From positions 9,390,311 through 9,454,310 of the forward strand of contig JAFMSR010000007.1 of the NCBI GenBank assembly GCA_022818135.1: 64,000 nt of DNA. The letters run 5' to 3'. Positions 12,779-38,796 of this stretch are shown piece by piece. Position 1 is the stretch's first letter, and each line of letters starts with the position of its first letter. Origin of the DNA: Saxidomus purpurata. Taxonomy: Eukaryota > Mollusca > Bivalvia > Venerida > Veneridae. The position numbers and the translations under genes are program-made. Below the pieces are notes generated by a model, which was not told the origin of the DNA, did no database searches, and was given only the letters and a program-made list of their open reading frames with translations.

Positions 12779-14110
12779 AGATGGGGCATGAGATATGGCT
12801 GCATATGTGAATGCCAGAGGAGCTGCATGAGAGTTTTTGACACCAAAATGGATTACTCCCTAGCATCTAGTAATTGTACAGACAATGAAAAGCAGATATA
12901 TGATTCTTATCTTGTCTTTCTGAAGAGATAACTTACATGTAGCTCAAGTTGAGGTCTTGCTGAGGAAGAAACTTGTGCCAGAACTGTTGGGACAACTACT
13001 GTAGAGCTTCAGCTCAGTGCAAACGATGTATTCAGTTCATAAAAGTTCAGAATATGTGTACTATTTGCTGAAAATTAGGTCGGTAACAGATGGTGTGAAT
13101 ATGTTTGTAAAGCTTGTTCTGTGGTTCAGTCAGATTAGTTTATGCAGAAATGGTATTCATATTGACCATGAAAGAGCAGATTACTTTGTATGACAATATA
13201 TTGGTGTTGACTCATCATTACACGTGAATGTGTGATCTATTTGACATTGTTGCCAGTGCTATAGATACTATTTTTAGGGCTAGTTTTCAACTGAAATGAA
13301 AGTATGAAGCAGAAACAAGTGCCCAAGAACACATGTTGCTTCAGTTGATGACTACTACAGTTTTCACATGTCTTGTGATCAATCACATGTATCAATAATG
13401 CATTAAACTACCAATACTTTTAAAGCAGGTGTTACTTTACAATTACATGTATTTGATATATGTTTCCCCTTCATTTCACAGAGCACTTTTATGTCGCCCT
13501 CCCCCCTCGAAGGGGGTATATTGCTTTGTGGGTGTTGGTCAGTCAGGCAAGCTCAGCAACGTGAAAAGGCTTTGATCCATAGGTTTCAGATTTGGTAGGG
13601 ATATGTTTTTAATTGACAGTTGATGAATCCAACAGATTTTGGAGTTACTGGGTCAATTCAGTCACACTGACCATTTCCACTCAATTACTTTGAACCAGAG
13701 GTCTCAAACTTTAAAGGGACATTGGTTATGGACAGAAGATGAACCCTTGTTTTTAAGGTCACCAAGTCAAAGTTTAAGTTATCAGCGACCTTGAATTGAA
13801 AAATCATTTTTGCTCAATAACATCAAAAGGCTTTGGGACACAGAACTTACTTGCAACATTGGTCATGAAAATTAGATGACCCCTTGATTTTGGTATCACT
13901 GGGTCATAGGTCAAGGTCACATTGAAAATAGCTTCCATTCAGTAACTTGATTACTCTTTGACCAAGAAGTTTCTTACTTTTTTGCTGTAAATTTTGTCGA
14001 AATAAACAGAAATATTGATTCATGTATACCAATTTGAAAATTGGTAAGTTATATTATACTCTTTAGCCACTAATATAAGTAAGGGAAAAAACGAACATAA
14101 AACATTAAAA
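12779..14110 (+). other. GTF2H3 3' UTR and flanking DNA
   Basis: No coding exon is visible after the stop at 12776-12778. ATTAAA occurs at 13402-13407 and AATAAA at 14001-14006 on +, either of which could serve for polyadenylation. From about 13485 the DNA is a dispersed repeat, so the earlier signal is the more economical choice. This is inference. Confidence 0.4.
13485..13980 (+). repeat. Dispersed repeat starting tgtcgccctcccccctcgaa
   Basis: The start cgccctcccccctcgaaggg contains a short palindrome (cccctcgaagggg). It is followed by long GGTCAAGGTCA-like tracts such as tcataggtcaaggtcacatt near 13906. It resembles the other non-coding repeats with 'accttgacctttga' cores in this window. 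No transposase is visible. Confidence 0.5.
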
Positions 14111-14118
14111 GATAAAAC

Positions 14119-14124
14119 TTTATT
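14119..14124 (-). terminator. Candidate HPD polyadenylation signal (AATAAA on minus)
   Basis: The first AATAAA hexamer on the minus strand that also sits just short of the convergent GTF2H3 3' region. If used, HPD would have a 3' UTR of about 3.5 kb. Other minus-strand signals closer to the stop were not exhaustively listed, so this is tentative. Confidence 0.25.
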
Positions 14125-17100
14125 TACATATGTTTACACCATGTTGTAAAGTACATTAACAAAAGAGATTCTTTCTACCCCAAAAATACCAGTGATTATA
14201 AGACCCCAATAAAATACAGTTATCTTTTGAAAAGCAAAGCCCAATTTTTGTAGAATGCTCCATTGGAGGAAGCACAAAAGTCAAAATGTGTAGCAATATG
14301 TATAAATTACCACACTACAACTTAAATTTGTTGACACACATTAGTATTGTGAGGATTTGTAGCCCATGTGTATTTCTTCTTATATGATGCAACAGTGGAC
14401 CTACTCTTAATTCTGATTTTATGTGTCCAATATCAAAATCAAAACCATTAAACCCCGTAAAACATGGATGATGCAAAAGATCTCCAGAGTTACTATAAAC
14501 ATTTTCATTGACTTTGAGGACAAAGAAGCAAAATAATATTTGCCATGACCTTAAGTTGTTACAATGCTAAACAATATCATATCCTATTGTAATAATTATA
14601 ACAATGTTCAAAAATTACATGCGACTAGTTATGGCGACTTTTTTTGCAGAACTCAGAATTCAACACGACTAGTTGCAGAGACATTTTGGAACTAAATAAT
14701 ACTTGACTGTGTAGAATCTAGTAATTTGCAACATAAAACAATATACATTGTAATCTCGGGTGAATGTAAAATATTTTCTATAAAAAAATCCAAACTATCT
14801 TGTAGTAAGGAATACATGAAAGAACTATAGTCACAACAGACAGAAACATTCTTTTTGTATAACATTTCAACATTGTTGCATAGTATTAAAACAGTGATGT
14901 ACAGCATTAATAGAGCTCTATCTTCAGTATAAGCAATGGTATGACTCTTTTATTGATGACTTACATGTATGAAGGGAATTGTTGATCTGGTGGTTTGCAG
15001 GTTAAATTAAGACCTGTCCCGAGTTGCAGAAAGCCATTGTTCTGTCCATTCTAGGTCGGGTCTTACTGGTAGTTTGACTATCCCTTTTAGGACAGAGTTA
15101 TGACGCTTTGGCAAGATAGGCTAACCCAGCCCATCCTGGATTTCTCACCAAGACCATCCCGGGAGGTGAAACAAATGCTAAACCAGTAACTATTGGCGAA
15201 ACTGTACACACTGCATGTATGTCAAAGTTTGATGAAACACATGGGCCTAATGTATTACAGTATCCCTTTAACATTGCTAGTTCCTGAAAAACGTCTGGAT
15301 CAGTACATTCAGAAACTAGTTTAGTTTACAGTATGTGTGCATTAGAAAAGGTACAGAAGACTTATGGAATTTGGATATGTCTTGTGATCATGCTTGACTG
15401 ATTTAGTGTGTTCTTCAGAATTTCAACCGGCTGGAAGTAGGGACCAAATATTTAAGACAACTTTCTCATAAACATGTCAAGGTAAGATATAATGTATATG
15501 GCAAAGCACAAAATACCATCATAGCATCTTCTTGTAACAATCTATACACAAAATTGTGTAACAAAACTTCATACAATAGAAAGATGCATGCATAAAATTT
15601 ACAGCAAATGATTAGAGTACAGAATTTGACAATTTTGCATGCATGACAAATACAGAAAAAAGTCCGTTTATAAATGCATTATCACCCTGGAACCCTATGC
15701 TATATAATCGGGTTATATGTTTTATCAGTGCTGGCGTAAGCTGCAATATCCATTTCATATAGCCAGGTGGAATCTACCGTGGTCTTGATATACTGGCATG
15801 TGCCAGGTATCGCCCAGTGTGGATGAAACATATAGCCCCATTGGTGATCACATTTCATATATATTTATGGGCTACTATAAGACTTACAATTATAGTCTTA
15901 ACACTGCTGTAAAAAACAAACTTTATATCATCCAACTTAGCTAAACTTGAGTGATGGAATCACTGTTGTGTATAACTGCATGTACTGTAATAAACCTGTT
16001 ATTATGCAGTGTTCCTAAATATCTTAACACTAACACTCAAGTCTCTCTTAGGTTATGTTTTGAAAGAATCGTAAAAGGTACCTAGACTGGTTTTCTACTA
16101 CTGACTGAAGTTTTATTTCAATAATGTAGACATAGTTGAGCTTACTAGTTTTAGTCCAATTTTTACATTTTCCATCCACATGTTAATGTATCACTTAAGT
16201 TTTTCAAAATGATACTATTCTACCATTCTGCAAGGTATTTTTAAGAATCATTCACCATAAAAAATATTCACAACAGTGGTTCCACTACTTAAAGCTTTTA
16301 TACTGTCTTCAGTATGTCTTGACTTGATTGTCAAATAATAAGCCGATACACAAAAATGTAAATGCTAAGTAAAAAAGTTTCCATGAAAACATGCACACTT
16401 TAAAACAAATATAAAATATACTTTTTAAATTAAACAAATCAGATTTTCTAGAAGAAATTATACTTTTAACATTAAAAGGCAAGGCAAAATAACTTGGTTA
16501 TCATGTCCTTAGGTAATCTATCTTCTAAACAAACAAGAAAGCGTGTTTATAAAACTCACACTACATCTAAGTGAGATTTATGTCACAACCAAAAAGCTTG
16601 GATTTTAACGTTGGGATAGCCATTGAGATTAAGTCACACAATTCTATCTATGTCTGAGATCACGTATTAACTCACTCTGCAGTCAGTTACATTTCATCTT
16701 TTGGTTTATTTTATTTTTGTACAAAATTATGGAAAAGAAAATTTGAAAGTTAGATTGATAATGTGTAAAACAAATGTCAGTGATAATTACCGCACAACAA
16801 ATGTACTCCAATTTCATTTCACTGATATCACCAAAAAATCAAAACTAATCTACCCCATCTGGAAACGAACATACTTTATATGGTTCATCACATTAAGGAA
16901 CAAAACAGCTGTTTAAAACACAGGAAACAGAAAGCCTATCAAAGAAAAATCTAGAAAGTTATTGTTGGAAAGACTCACTGAAGAGTGTTAAATATCTTAC
17001 AGTGAAACATAGCACCAACTGCAAGTTTAACAGACTAAGTAGTTGAAGAATCTTCAATAGTCGGTAACTGTTTATGAGGATATACATATGGAGTTAAAGC

Positions 17101-17624
17101 ACAAATAGCCAGGAGTGAAAATAGCTACCTTTTTTCTGCTCACAAAATGAAATACATTTGCCTGAAACTGAGATTATCATTCTGTTTATTTCATACTCAA
17201 AAGAGAATTGAATATATATCAGTACATTGCTAAAAACTGAGCAAAACTACATCTGTGTTTTATGTCATATTCATTGTGCCACCAGTATAAAAAATCTGGC
17301 ATCGCTTACACTGCTTCCTGGAAGACGCAGTTACAAGTTGGATAAAGCAATGAATTCATCAACTACTAATTTCTCTATAAACAGTGATTTTTTCAAAATA
17401 TAACCTACCATATATTACAGTCAAAAACTGAAATGCAAGAAATACAAGTAAGCGATGAATTCCATGCATTTTTTTTACAGCAAATGAATGATCAATCCTG
17501 TTTACAGTGTGACGTGGTCCCATCCTCTCTCTGGAGGCTGAAGAACTGATGACTGGTTAAACAAATGTGCAAGATGTAAAATGACATGACTGCGATAATT
17601 ATTCCCTCCGCAACATTACGTTGT
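14125..17624 (-). other. HPD 3' UTR or convergent intergenic DNA
   Basis: 3.5 kb of AT-rich sequence between the HPD stop codon and the GTF2H3 3' region. No recognisable protein, tRNA or array was seen on either strand. Short fragments around 15010-15180 (repeated cccg, gaccatcccgggaggtg) may be an old repeat. Confidence 0.6.
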
Positions 17625-30828
<13,204 letters not shown>

Positions 30829-30935
30829 TTTGACTTCTCCGGCAACAGTGGTGTGGTTGTATACTTGATTCTGATTGGTTGTCTATATATCAGTAAACCA
30901 ATCAAATCAACCATGTGATACACACCTCCACGTGT
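30829..30935 (-). promoter_or_regulatory. Candidate HPD promoter and 5' UTR
   Basis: Upstream of the ATG on the minus strand are a CCAAT motif (attggtt on +, 30874-30880), a TATATA tract around 30885-30889 and an E-box CACGTG at 30929-30934. Motifs are seen; the transcription start is not known. Confidence 0.35.
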
Positions 30936-31277
30936 TTTTCTCAAATATTGTAAACATGAGGCCTTGCAAGGTGGTTACGTTCATACAAGTTTACAACCCG
31001 TAAATTATAGGTATGAAAATATATTAGTGGGTGCGGAGACATCCAACTTTGGATAAATCTAATAAAAAATGCTGCAAAGTTGTTGGGATTGGGCGATTGT
31101 TTGACCGGAGGATATTCTACTGTTAATACTGTATAGGTACCTAAGTCAGGATGTATACGTATACAAGTCCAATACCGAGACCGCTTATGGCAAGGAGTGT
31201 TTCCTCGTCCGTTCCCGGTTCAGCCAGACCAGACGTGGAGGCAAATCGAGGATGGGAAAGTGATGGGGTGTTGTTCC

Positions 31278-31585
31278 TCGTCCGGCGCACACGTGGAAGG
31301 AACATACCGGCCTTTGACCCCTCCCCCTCTCTCTTTTTTCTTTTCTTAATCTTTGATAAACCAATGTCTTTATCTATACATTTTAAAACTGATATCAAAA
31401 TAGATATAAAAAAATAAAATTTTGTTCGTAGCTCTTTACTATAAAAAAGTGTGATATCAGTTTTAAAAGAAAGACATTAATTGGTACATTGGTTTATTAA
31501 AGATTAAGAAAAAAACGTAGATATCTAGGGGGTTCAACGAGGGGGGAAGAGGTCAAAGGTATGTTCCTTCCACCTGTCGTCCGGC
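31278..31585. repeat. Long imperfect inverted repeat (fold-back)
   Basis: The left arm (about 31278-31398) includes cacgtggaaggaacatacc, then cctttgacccct, tcttaatctttgataaacca and ttttaaaactgatatca. The right arm (about 31455-31585) carries the reverse complement of each block in mirrored order, with small gaps. The spacer is about 55 bp of AT-rich DNA. Open frames on both strands through it (31141-31417) mirror each other and are not genes. Confidence 0.8.
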
Positions 31586-33049
31586 TTTTTTATTACTACT
31601 GAGAGCTCGACCGTTATGAAAATTGTATATAATACAAGTAGCCTAAAGTTATGTACACAAAAATACGCGTGCATGATTCGTGACGGAGACGGACCAAGTT
31701 TTAAAATTTTCAGCTCACATTATCCCGTACTGGAGTAGATCTATAAATTAGTTGTTTTAAAATAGAAACTGTTTATCAATATAAATATCTGCAGAAAGAT
31801 ATCAAAATGGGAAAACGAATTGAAAAGGACCAGAGAAACCATGCAGATGGTTTAATTTACGGTCTCGGAACAGTATAAACAGTATGACTCGGAACAGTAT
31901 GAAACTTCATATATGTTAATTAAAACACTGATCACAATTCACTATGTGCTATATTCAATTTTTAAACACAGTTACTAATTAATTGACTAATTAACGGCTA
32001 CTAACGTCATATATTATCTAACTAAAGATTCTTTATGTGCATCTACATCAGGTAAATTATATCGATTAAAGCATACATCTAGCACTGCCATAGGCCTACA
32101 CCCAGCCAATATGGGAAACAGTTTTAAACATGTAAATAAAAATCTTAACAGAGGGAATACAACTTTTTAATAGTTATGATGGTCTTAATAATAGCTCAAG
32201 TATGAAAATTATATACACAAATGCAGACGTTCTGACCAAAGTCAAACTACTAGAACTAAGGGATATTGCTGCTCACGAAAATCCCCATCTTATTGCTATA
32301 ACAGAAGTGTTACCCCCAAAAAATCAATATTTGAAATAACCCTTGAAAGTTATAGCATTCAAAATTACGATCTCTTTGCCTCGGAAAACCCAAGAGGTCG
32401 TGGTATATTTATATACTCTAGAAAAGATTTAAAAGCGTCAGAAATTGTCTTTGAATCAGCATTTAATGAACATGTTTGGTGTGAAATAGACCTAAAAAAT
32501 AAGGACAAACTTGACATTGGGTGTATATACAGGAGTCCAAATAGTAACGAGGTCAATGTACATAACCTACTTAATCTCTTCAATGATGTAAGTACTAGAA
32601 GCTATTCCCACTTTTTAGTTTTGGGTGATTTAAACTTCCCAGAAATTAACTGGGAAAAAGAAACTTCCAGCAAGGGGTATGACCATATTTATGGAAGGGA
32701 TCAAAGATACATTTTTGTTCCAACATATAAAGCAGTCAACTAGAATAAGGGAAAATCAAAGACCATCTCTCCTTGATCTTATTCTGACAAATGAGGAAAA
32801 TATGGTTGAAGATATAAAATATCTTCCTAGTTCAGATAAAAGTGATCATTTACTCCTGAAATTTCGGTTAAACTGTTATATAGAACACAACAGTAGTAAC
32901 AGTGAAAAATTCTTATACTCTAAGGGAAACTACCTTGAAATGTCTGAGAAACTGTCAGGGTGTAACTGGCTACAGCTTCTACAAGGGGATATTCGGGACT
33001 GCTGGGAAGTCTTCATCGAACAAGAAGAGCTGTCCCTCACAAGTGACGA

Positions 33050-34090
33050 ATGCCCCCGAAAGAGGTGCCTCACAGTCTGTGTCCTCTCCATGTGCTCAAT
33101 AAATGTGCTATGTAATTTTAAAATCCGTCCATGCATGACAGAGTAACCATGCATACAGTTTTCCATTACTTTAAACACTAAGTGTGACCTTGACCTTTGA
33201 GGTAGGGACTTGGGTCTTGCACACGACACATCCGCTTGATGTGCTAGACATTTGTGCCAAGTTATTTTAAAATCCTTCAAAGCATGATAAAGTTATAGTC
33301 CGGACACAAATGTATGCATATATACAGGATTCCATTACCTATAAACTCTAAGTGTGACCTTGACCTTTGTGGTAGGGATGTGGGTCTTGCACGCGACACG
33401 TCATCTTGATGTGCTAGACATTTGTGCCAAATTATTTTAAAATCCTTCAATGCATGACAAAGTTACAGTCCGGACACGAATGTGTGCATATATGCATATA
33501 TAGAGGAATCCATTACCTTCAAACTCTAAGTGTGATCTTGACCTTTGAGCTAGGGACGTGGGTCTTGCACGCGACACGTCGTCTTGATGTGCTAGACATT
33601 TGTGCCAAGTTATTTTAAAATCCTTCAATGCATGACAAAGTTACAGTCTGGACACGAATGTGTGCATATATGCATATATACAGGATTCCGTTACCTTCAA
33701 ACTCTAAGTTTGACCTTGACCTTTGAGCTAGGGACGTGGGTCTTGTACGCGACACGTCGTCTTGATGTACTAGACATTTGTGCCAAGTTATTTTAAAATC
33801 CTTCAATGCATGACAAAGTTACAGTCCGGACATGAATGTGTGCATATATAGAGGATTCCTTAACCTTCATACTCAAAGTGTGACCTTGACCTTTGAGGTA
33901 GGGATGTGGGTCTTGCACGCGACACGTCGTCTTGATGTGCTAGACATGTGTGCCAAGTTATTTTAAAATCCTTCAATGCATGACAGAGTTACAGTCCGGA
34001 CACGAATTGTAAGTGGGGACGCACAGACGGACGGACAGACGGATGGACAGACGGACGGTGCGATTTTAATACGCCACCCTTCCGGGGCAT
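33050..34090. mobile_element. Non-autonomous element with tandem 170-178 bp core, inserted in the LINE
   Basis: Bounded by similar inverted ends: atgcccccgaaagaggtgc at the left and, in reverse complement, atgccccggaagggtggcg at the right. The core has five units with gggtcttgc at 33212, 33382, 33560, 33738 and 33908, so unit length is 170, 178, 178 and 170. Each unit includes gtgaccttgacctttgag, gatgtgctagacatttgtgc and atccttcaatgcatgacaaa. After the core come a (GGACGGACAGAC)-type tract at 34017-34058 and gattttaatacgccaccctt. No protein is encoded; the repeated small frames at 33424 and 33602 are copies of the unit. The plan (short ends, tandem core) resembles the bivalve 'pearl' elements, from memory. 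Confidence 0.8.
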
Positions 34091-34462
34091 AAAAACTATA
34101 TTCATATCAAGAAAAAACAATTCCAAAGTCTAAAGTGAAGCCCCAGCGCGCCCGAAATCCCTTTGTCGATAGAGATGCTATTGAAGCAATTAAAACTAAA
34201 AGAAAGAAATGGGTTAAATATCTAAACTGTAAAAATGCAATAACTTATAACAACTACAAACAGGCAAGATATTCAGGTCAACTATGAACTCCGAAGGTCA
34301 AGATACAACTATGAAAAAACATAGCTCTAGGCGCAAAAGTAAATCCGAAAGGGATTTGGAAATTTGTTAGATCAAACACAAAAACTACAATTTCGGTAAG
34401 CCATCTTCATATGAATAATGGGGAAATGACCAAAACAGATGGGGAAATTGCTGCTACATTGA

Positions 34463-35245
34463 ATGATCACTTTACCAATGTCTTCACCCGAGAAAATTTG
34501 CAAAATATGCCCCAATTCAAATAACAAAAAATATATTGAACCCCTGTTAAGTACTAGTTTTACTGTAGAAAAAGTCCAGAAGATTATAAATAATATCAAC
34601 CCTTCTAAATCACAGGGGCCAGACAATATTCATCCTAAAGTAATAAAAGAATGTCAGCTTGCCATAATAACACCTTTAAAAATGATCTTTGATACTTCTA
34701 TGACAGAAGGCAAATTACCAAATCAATGGAAAGATGCAAATGTAGCAGCAATTTTCAAAGCAGGCGATAGAAAAAATGCAGAAAATTACCGTCCTATTAG
34801 TATTACCCCGATATGTTGCAGGTTAATGGAGAAAATAATACGTCACAGCATAGTGAACCATTTAGAATGTAATAAATTAATATCCCCCAACCAACATGGG
34901 TTTAGAAAGGGCTTTTCTTGTGCTACACAGTTATTAGAATGTGTAGAAGATTGGTCCATAGCCTTAGATAAAGGAAAAAGTGTGGACGTGGTGTACCTGG
35001 ATTTTAAGGCGGCCTTTGATAAGGTTCCTCATGAAAGACTACTACTGAAGGCCTGGGAATATGGTATCCAAGGAAACATCTACAAATGGCTAAAAGATTT
35101 CTTAACCAATCGTAGACAACGTGCAATAATAAATGGAGAAGCATCATCCTGGGCCCCAGTAGTGAGTGGAGTACCCAAGGGAAGTGTCTTAGGGCCAGTG
35201 TTATTTCTCATCTATATTAACGACATTCCAGAAGCCTTGTCGTGA
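34463..35245 (+). pseudogene. Reverse transcriptase domain of the LINE at 32200
   Basis: 260 codons remain open. RT motifs in order: [87 protein letters not shown] (catalytic Asp in LDFKAAFD), [21 protein letters not shown] stop at 35243-35245 falls just before LFADDTKIY, the second catalytic motif, which is still readable in the same frame. Probably a single late nonsense change within a broadly decayed element. Confidence 0.85.
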
Positions 35246-35746
35246 GTAACCCGGCTTTTTGCCGATGACACAAAAATATACAAAACAATTAGAAGTGTAG
35301 AAGATCAGCAACAATTACAGAAAGATTTACATGAAGCTGCCAATTGGTCAAAGAAATGGCAATTACTCTTCAACACTAAAAAGTTTAAATTTATGCAAAT
35401 AGGCAAAAGTACACATTATTACATAAATAATCATGAAAATACCAACTCAGAAATAATAAAAGTAAACTCAGAAAAGGATCAAGGGATAACCTTTGACCCT
35501 AAACTAACTTTCAGCCCACATATCAATAATAAGGTTAAACTAGCAAACAGAAATCTATATAGGCCTGATTATGAAATTATTTAACTCTATGTCTAAAGAA
35601 ATGTTCCTGACCCTATACAAATCTAGTCAGACCTAATTTAGAATACATATCATCTGTATGGTCCCCTAGATTAAAAAAACAGCAAACGGAAATTGAAAAT
35701 GTTCAGAGACGTGCAACACGTATGGTAAAAGGTCTAAATAATAAAA

Positions 35747-35772
35747 AACAAGGAGTCACGTGACTCCTTGTT
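35747..35772. repeat. Perfect 26-bp palindrome
   Basis: aacaaggagtca-cg-tgactccttgtt, fully self-complementary with a central CACGTG, inside the 3' part of the LINE. It interrupts the coding sequence, so it is likely a secondary change rather than part of the ancestral element. Confidence 0.9.
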
Positions 35773-36009
35773 AAAAACTACACAGAAAGATTAATTGCTT
35801 TAGGACTTCCAAGTTTAGAATTTAATACAAACATACAAAATTATAAATGGCCATGACAAAATAGAGAAAAACAAATTGTTTCCACCACCGTCCATAATTA
35901 TGGCTATGCTATAAACTCCTTCAAACATCGTCTCAACAAAGACCGGGTTGTGGGACCAAATAATTTTAGACCTAAATGCCTGTTAAACTGAATAAGTAGC
36001 GGTTCAATA

Positions 36010-38660
36010 GCTATCAAGAACAGATTTAGTGGTATTATAAACAATACTACACCTCGTACTAAAAAAAGGGACAGTGTTTTATTCAGTTTTACCAGTGTTT
36101 TAATGTTATTCGCATGATCCAATTTGGATTAATCCACAAAAATGAGTGTATGGACACTTATATTCATGAGATACATTAAATGGATAGTGCCTATTCAATA
36201 TTGTGGAATTATTGGCTCGTTATTGCCACTTATATTAGTGAAAACAAACAATAAATTGCCACAGAAACGTAAATCGTTTATATGAGTAGCAAACTAATAT
36301 CCGGCATAACTGACTTTATGAACTTTATGAACTTATTGATTAAATTCACCGATGAGACAATATAAGACTGGGTATACTACATGTATACTGGCATATTAAC
36401 TCAGCTGCTGAGCAGAACTTGTCCAGGGGAGGTGTGCGCGAGTTCACTTAGTAGCACGAGACTGTCTTTTTGAAACTACTAACAGTACCACAGTTAATAG
36501 CACTTTCTAATAAGTTAATCCAGTCTTTAATGGTTCGCGGGGAAAAAACAAGAATTTGTATATATGTGTATTTGTGTTGTTTTTTTAATATCTTTATTGC
36601 GGACCGCCTTTAAAAGGCTAGACTTGTTTGATTCTCTTCTTCTCGTCTAATTAGCATACTTCTGAAAAGAAATCTCGAGACACAGTCTATTTTTATCAGA
36701 CTGGTTTACATTTCATGTTATCAGACTGGTTTACAGCAATAAACTGACAAGTAGCCAAGGTTAACTAAATAGTCGGGATGCACTTTTAAATAACGAGACC
36801 TGTCAGTAGTCGTGAAAATGTGTGTTGGTTTTTTCACAAAAAAATTGACCGCAAACGATTTTGTGAGGATAGAGGTATGAAAAGTATTGAATATTCTAAG
36901 AATCACTTTTAAATTAATGGAACATAGCGTAGAGAATATTATAATATTGCTGCGTTAACTTTGTTTTAATAAACGCTGAATGAAAAAAAAACAAAAAAAA
37001 AAAACGGAAAGAGCGTAAAGATTATTGAAAGATTTTTCATGATTATGTTTTTGTTTCTTTTTAAGTCATAATTGATACACTGAAAATTGTAAATACACAA
37101 ACCAGATAGTCAAGTATTTGCTTTACACGAACCTAGAATATAAATCTATTCTGTCTCTGTTATAAAGTCTGTAAAGTTAATTTCCATCTCCCATTTCAAA
37201 ATATTTACATGAAAGCTTTGTTTCTAGGCCCGCTTGTTTGTTTACTATGTCCGGTTCGTTATGTGCGGTTGTTGAATGTGATGTGTTGATCGGCGGGGAT
37301 AGTTATCAGGTCGTTAATGATTTGTAGATTATCTAGTCTGCGGCCATTTTCTAACAAGATGGTACACTTCTTGTACGCTTATATGAATAAACTCAAAACA
37401 ATTCAAATAATTCCAATGATTGCTACCAAAACTGGAAATTTCAGCCAAAACCTTCAGTAAACATCGGTAAATATAGCAGAATCGCCCATGTTGTAGTTCC
37501 GTAAATATTCTGAAACGTTGATATTTTGACAGCTGTACCTGCATAAACCAGACATTTCTCGACATATGTCTTTCATTAAAAGCTTTTTTTTATTGTTACT
37601 TAAATTTAACTCATTTTTAACGTATAATCTGTTCATTGTAAGGAGTAACCATTATTTCTGCGAAAACAAATAGTCCGAAACCAAAAACTTAGTGGATTTG
37701 TTTCGTCAAAATTTACGGATTTTGCCGTATAGCGCGTTATCCGCGCGGTCAACGTTTCCTAATTTTTGATATTATGTGCATCAGGTTTTGCTCTCAAAAA
37801 TAATCAAATAAAAAAGGCACGTGTTCACGTTGGCTTTTTGCTAACAAAAACTTTTAAAGTTACGATCAAATGCCAAAAACGCGACGCTGACAAGGACGTT
37901 ATATATATATACGTCGCTATTACAATGTTATATGACAAACACTGAAATGATTTATGCGCTTTCTATAATTTTTGCAGAAAATCTTGTGGGACATTTATGC
38001 GTTTAAACTCTTACAACTGTATTGTTTTTTAAAGTTAAAAGAATCATTCTTCATAATGAGTTTTGTATATACGACGTTATTACCAGTTTATATTACGAAT
38101 CCCAATTTGAAACGTGTTATTACTCGAACAAATTAACCTAATCCAGCTGACCTTTATTAGCATAATTTCACGGTCGATTTATTGTCGATATTTATTTTCG
38201 GTTTTTGGCCTGGGGACTGAAAGTCCCCAAGGCCTAAGTTAGTATACCACATTTCAAACCCTGCAAGAATTTTAGCCGTGCTATGTGCGAATAACAACTG
38301 TAAACATGCGCTAGCGAAAGTAGTGCAAGACAGACCAGATCAATCTTCTGTTTGAATGCCGCATATGATAAGAACATGTTACAAATAAAAATAGTACATA
38401 AAACTTCAAACGACTGCAGGAAGGTATATAGCTTACGGGCTGCATTACACATTTTTCTCTCTTTTTAGAAATTAATGCGCTGTTAGCTGATTACGGAAGA
38501 TAATCATATGCATATCACGGAAAAGTACGGATATTTACGGAAATTTACGAAAACGTACGAAGCTCGATATAAGAGTTTGTAGTTTGATTTTCAAATTTCC
38601 GATGTTATTTCATTGACAACTTTGTTATTTACGAACGATAACATATATATTTACCTAAAA
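36010..38660. other. No gene recognised
   Basis: AT-rich sequence with A-runs at 36985-37005 and a (TA)n-cgtcgc tract near 37899-37915. Short open frames on both strands show no known motif. Confidence 0.6.
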
Positions 38661-38664
38661 ATAA

Positions 38665-38796
38665 ATGTCTCTAAAAAAAGATATAATTTACGTACATTCC
38701 CGAGAAGGAACTAACGTGATCAAATTCACCCGCCATTTATCAAGGACGCTCGCATGTCGAGGCCCAGTGAACGGTTTCACTGATTACAACTACAAG
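38665..38796 (+). other. Possible unassigned first coding exon
   Basis: ATG at 38665 opens 44 codons with balanced, non-AT-driven composition (MSLKKDIIYVHSREGTNVIK, then FTRHLSRTLACRGP) and runs to AAG at 38796, followed by a GTAACC donor-like site. The beginning vaguely resembles the first strand and helix of TIR/SEFIR folds but is too short to call. No continuing exon was found with confidence downstream. Confidence 0.2.

Larger units (their letters stand above)
32200..36000 (+). mobile_element. Decayed non-LTR retrotransposon (LINE), interrupted by another element
   Basis: The 5' part encodes a broken apurinic-endonuclease-like domain: IIYTNADVL, HLIAITEV, then in shifted frames NPRGRGIFIYSRKDLKASE, IGCIYRSPNSNEVN, FLVLGDLNFPEINWEKE and LLDLILTNEENMV (to about 33040). 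From about 34095 the element resumes with a linker, then the reverse transcriptase (34463-35245), an FADD-box segment (about 35250-35290) and a C-terminal RRATRMVKG / LGLPSLEFNTN region to about 36000. Stops and frameshifts break it at many points, so it is inactive. Domain order and motifs suggest the CR1/L2/jockey side of the LINE tree; no clade is claimed. Confidence 0.85.

Noticed and set aside
31141..31417. 85-88-residue overlapping frames on both strands near HPD
   Set aside because: They lie in an inverted repeat and mirror each other; no domain or neighbouring exon supports a gene.
33424..33806. Repeated 63-64-residue frames on both strands
   Set aside because: They are the same tandem 178-bp unit read twice; non-coding element.
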